In this document: in pieces, positions 5,780 through 6,961 of the stretch | How positions within the stretch are numbered: position 1 is the stretch's first letter | Layout: each line of letters starts with the position of its first letter | The notes under the pieces: generated by a model | Databases searched by the model: none | What the model was told of the DNA's origin: nothing | Seen by the model: the letters and a program-made list of their open reading frames with translations, nothing else | Translations under genes and position numbers: made by a program | NCBI GenBank assembly: GCA_964478455.1 | Contig: CAYZJD010000257.1 | Location: forward strand, 1 to 6,961 | Direction of reading: 5' to 3' | Origin: CAYZJD01 sp964478455 | GTDB lineage: Bacteria; Acidobacteriota; Terriglobia; Bryobacterales; Bryobacteraceae | DNA length: 6,961 bases

Positions 5780-6412
5780 CTAAACCACCACCACGTGAAT
5801 TTCACCCGGGCCGTGGACGCCGCGGACGAGGATCTGCTCGATGTCGGCCGTGCGGCTCGGGCCGGTGATGAGCACCATCGAACTGCTTGCTTCCGAGGGG
5901 ATGGGAACGAGGGTGAACAACTCGTCGAGCCCGGTGAGGATCTTGTCCCCGGGCACCACGGCCAGATGCACCGGCGGCAACAGGGAGATCATCCGCGCTT
6001 CGTGCCGGGAGGAGAGCATCACCAGCGTTCCGGTGTCCGCAAGGGCATAGTCAGCGCTGGTGATGCCGACATCGGCTCCGGCGCAGGCGGCCTTCAGTTC
6101 GTCGCGATCGAACAGGCCGGAGCGCACACCGGGAAGGGACGTGATTCCACACTCCGCCAGCAGCGGGGCATTCGAGGCCACCGCGGTCTTCCCGTTCAGC
6201 AGCGAGGCAGCGTAGCCACGAGCCTCCTCGCGCGAGGCGGCGCGGAACGTCTTCCCCGCCAGCTTCTCTAACGCGGCGAACAAAGCGTCGATCCGCGCTT
6301 CAGCGTCCATCTCCCCCAGCCGCAGGCGCGGCGGGGGCGCCGGCGCCGGGGGGCGGCCCGCGCTGCGGCCGAGGGCCGTGCGGATCTTGTGCAGGATATG
6401 GTCGCGCATCAT
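5780..6412 (-). CDS. lutC: LutC, LUD-domain lactate utilization protein
   Basis: A 210-residue LUD-domain protein, the third component of the LutABC complex that oxidises L-lactate to pyruvate in the cytoplasm in place of a flavin lactate dehydrogenase. Seen: N-terminal helix (DHILHKIRTALGR, 4-16), a proline-rich linker (RPPAPAPPP, 20-28), then the LUD domain with GITSADYALADTGTLV (116-131), ARMISLLPPVHLAVVP (139-154) and ITGPSRTADIE through VRGVHGPG (182-203), all family hallmarks. The ATG at 6412 is chosen because GGAGG lies 6 nt upstream and it overlaps the lutB stop by one base (TGATG); a second ATG follows at once at 6409. A longer open frame reaches 6790, but its extra 126 codons run antisense-free over lutB in another frame and are not LutC-like. 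Length is typical of the family. Confidence 0.92.
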   Translation of the reverse strand: MMRDHILHKIRTALGRSAGRPPAPAPPPRLRLGEMDAEARIDALFAALEKLAGKTFRAASREEARGYAASLLNGKTAVASNAPLLAECGITSLPGVRSGLFDRDELKAACAGADVGITSADYALADTGTLVMLSSRHEARMISLLPPVHLAVVPGDKILTGLDELFTLVPIPSEASSSMVLITGPSRTADIEQILVRGVHGPGEIHVVVV

Positions 6413-6961
6413 CAGGCGCCTCCCGCTTTCCTGCGCGCGCGCCACTGCTGGCGAAAGCTCTTCGACGCCACCGGAGGCAGATCGCGCTGGCTGAGCCACG
6501 CTTTGAGCGGTCCCCGGTTGAGCAGCGCCGGCACGCGGGCAATCCAGCCACCGCCGTTCTCCTCGGGCGTCAGGGCGGAAGCCACCATTCCACTCATCTC
6601 GTATAGCCGCGGGTGGCGCATGATCCAGGCCCAGAGGCGGAATCCCAGGCGCTCCAGCCTGCGCCGGCCCTCCCGCTGGCTGGCCTTGGTCACCTCGCTT
6701 CGAAGCATCAGGAGAAGCTTCGGGATGTCGATCTTGACGGGGCAGACCTCGGCGCAGGCTCCGCAAAGGCTCGAGGCGAACGGAAGCCACGGGTCGCGCG
6801 TCGTCCCTTGAAACTGCGGCGTGATGATGGCGCCAATCGGGCCGGAATAGACCCAGGGATAATTGTGGCCGCCGATCTTCCGGTAAACCGGGCAGACATT
6901 CAGGCAGGCGCCGCAGCGGATGCAGTGCAGGGACTGGCGTTTTTCGCGATCGGCTAGCAGC
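6412..6961 (-). CDS. lutB: LutB, iron-sulfur lactate utilization protein, C-terminal 182 residues (5' part beyond window)
   Basis: This is the C-terminal part of LutB, the ferredoxin-like subunit of the LutABC lactate oxidation complex; it passes electrons from lactate oxidation. The frame is open from the right edge to the TGA at 6414-6412. In visible-residue numbering: first cluster motif C13-IR-C16-GA-C19-LNV-C23-PVYR, then IGGHNYPWVYSGPIGAIITP (29-48), then the second motif LPFASSLC66-GA-C69-AEV-C73-PVKIDIP. The second motif has Ser63 where a classic ferredoxin motif would have its first Cys; I believe this is normal for LutB. The tail includes the LutB C-terminal region with its FRQQW-type ending and a basic run RARRKAGGA. 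The N-terminal LUD domain lies outside the window, as would lutA if the usual lutABC order holds. Coupled to lutC by a one-base stop/start overlap. Confidence 0.92.
   Translation of the reverse strand, partial: LLADREKRQSLHCIRCGACLNVCPVYRKIGGHNYPWVYSGPIGAIITPQFQGTTRDPWLPFASSLCGACAEVCPVKIDIPKLLLMLRSEVTKASQREGRRRLERLGFRLWAWIMRHPRLYEMSGMVASALTPEENGGGWIARVPALLNRGPLKAWLSQRDLPPVASKSFRQQWRARRKAGGA
6419..6423 (-). promoter_or_regulatory. Ribosome binding site of lutC
   Basis: GGAGG on the minus strand, 6 nt before the ATG at 6412 and within the last codons of lutB. It fixes the lutC start against the longer open frame. Confidence 0.7.

Noticed and set aside
5168..6271. Plus-strand open frame (367 codons) opposite the beta-barrel and lutC
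   Set aside because: Spans two genuine minus-strand genes and the gap between them, with a composition of an antisense frame.
6413..6790. N-terminal extension of lutC to an ATG at 6790
   Set aside because: The extension lies over lutB in another frame and is not LUD-like, whereas the ATG at 6412 has GGAGG at 6 nt and begins at the normal LutC N-terminus.
1..6961. CRISPR arrays, tRNA genes, transposases, phage or defence islands
   Set aside because: No regular spaced repeats, no tRNA-like fold and no such proteins were seen; apart from the toxin-antitoxin pair the genes are metabolic, transport or envelope genes.

Overview
This 7 kb window comes from a GC-rich bacterial chromosome. It is most likely Acidobacteriota, of the Solibacter/Bryobacter type. 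That placement is an inference from the protein types: a lipoprotein amidohydrolase with a rewritten metal motif, a bacterial OPT transporter, an arsenosugar cluster, LutB/LutC and a short orphan beta-barrel. No rRNA or other phylogenetic marker is present. Coding density is very high. No tRNA, CRISPR array, insertion sequence or origin was seen.

Layout. (1) 1-585, minus strand: the 5' part of arsS, a radical SAM enzyme of arsenosugar biosynthesis, and upstream of it a small CMD/AhpD-like partner gene. The two overlap by 4 nt and share a good extended -10 promoter. (2) 645-4335, plus strand: divergent from the ars genes, a lipoprotein of the N-acyl-D-amino-acid deacylase type followed after 1 nt by an OPT-family transporter. 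They look like one two-gene operon that releases an amino acid or peptide product outside the cytoplasm and imports it. (3) 4375-5070, plus strand: a Phd/YefM-type antitoxin and a PIN-domain (VapC-like) toxin. (4) 5132-6961, minus strand, converging on the toxin gene: a secreted beta-barrel protein, then lutC and the 3' part of lutB for lactate oxidation, with lutB first in transcription order.

Three points stand out. The amidohydrolase lacks the N-terminal HxH metal motif but keeps its two later His and its Asp, and it is tightly coupled to the transporter gene. Three genes that begin transcription units carry a TANNNT hexamer ending 6-7 nt before their ATG and no clear Shine-Dalgarno, which suggests leaderless mRNAs. 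Most genes inside operons (arsS, the OPT gene, lutC) have clear Shine-Dalgarno sites, the toxin gene being the exception. Finally, the CMD-like protein has Tyr where AhpD has its proton-relay His. I see no wholly new multi-gene system; the amidohydrolase-transporter pair is the best candidate for an undescribed function.
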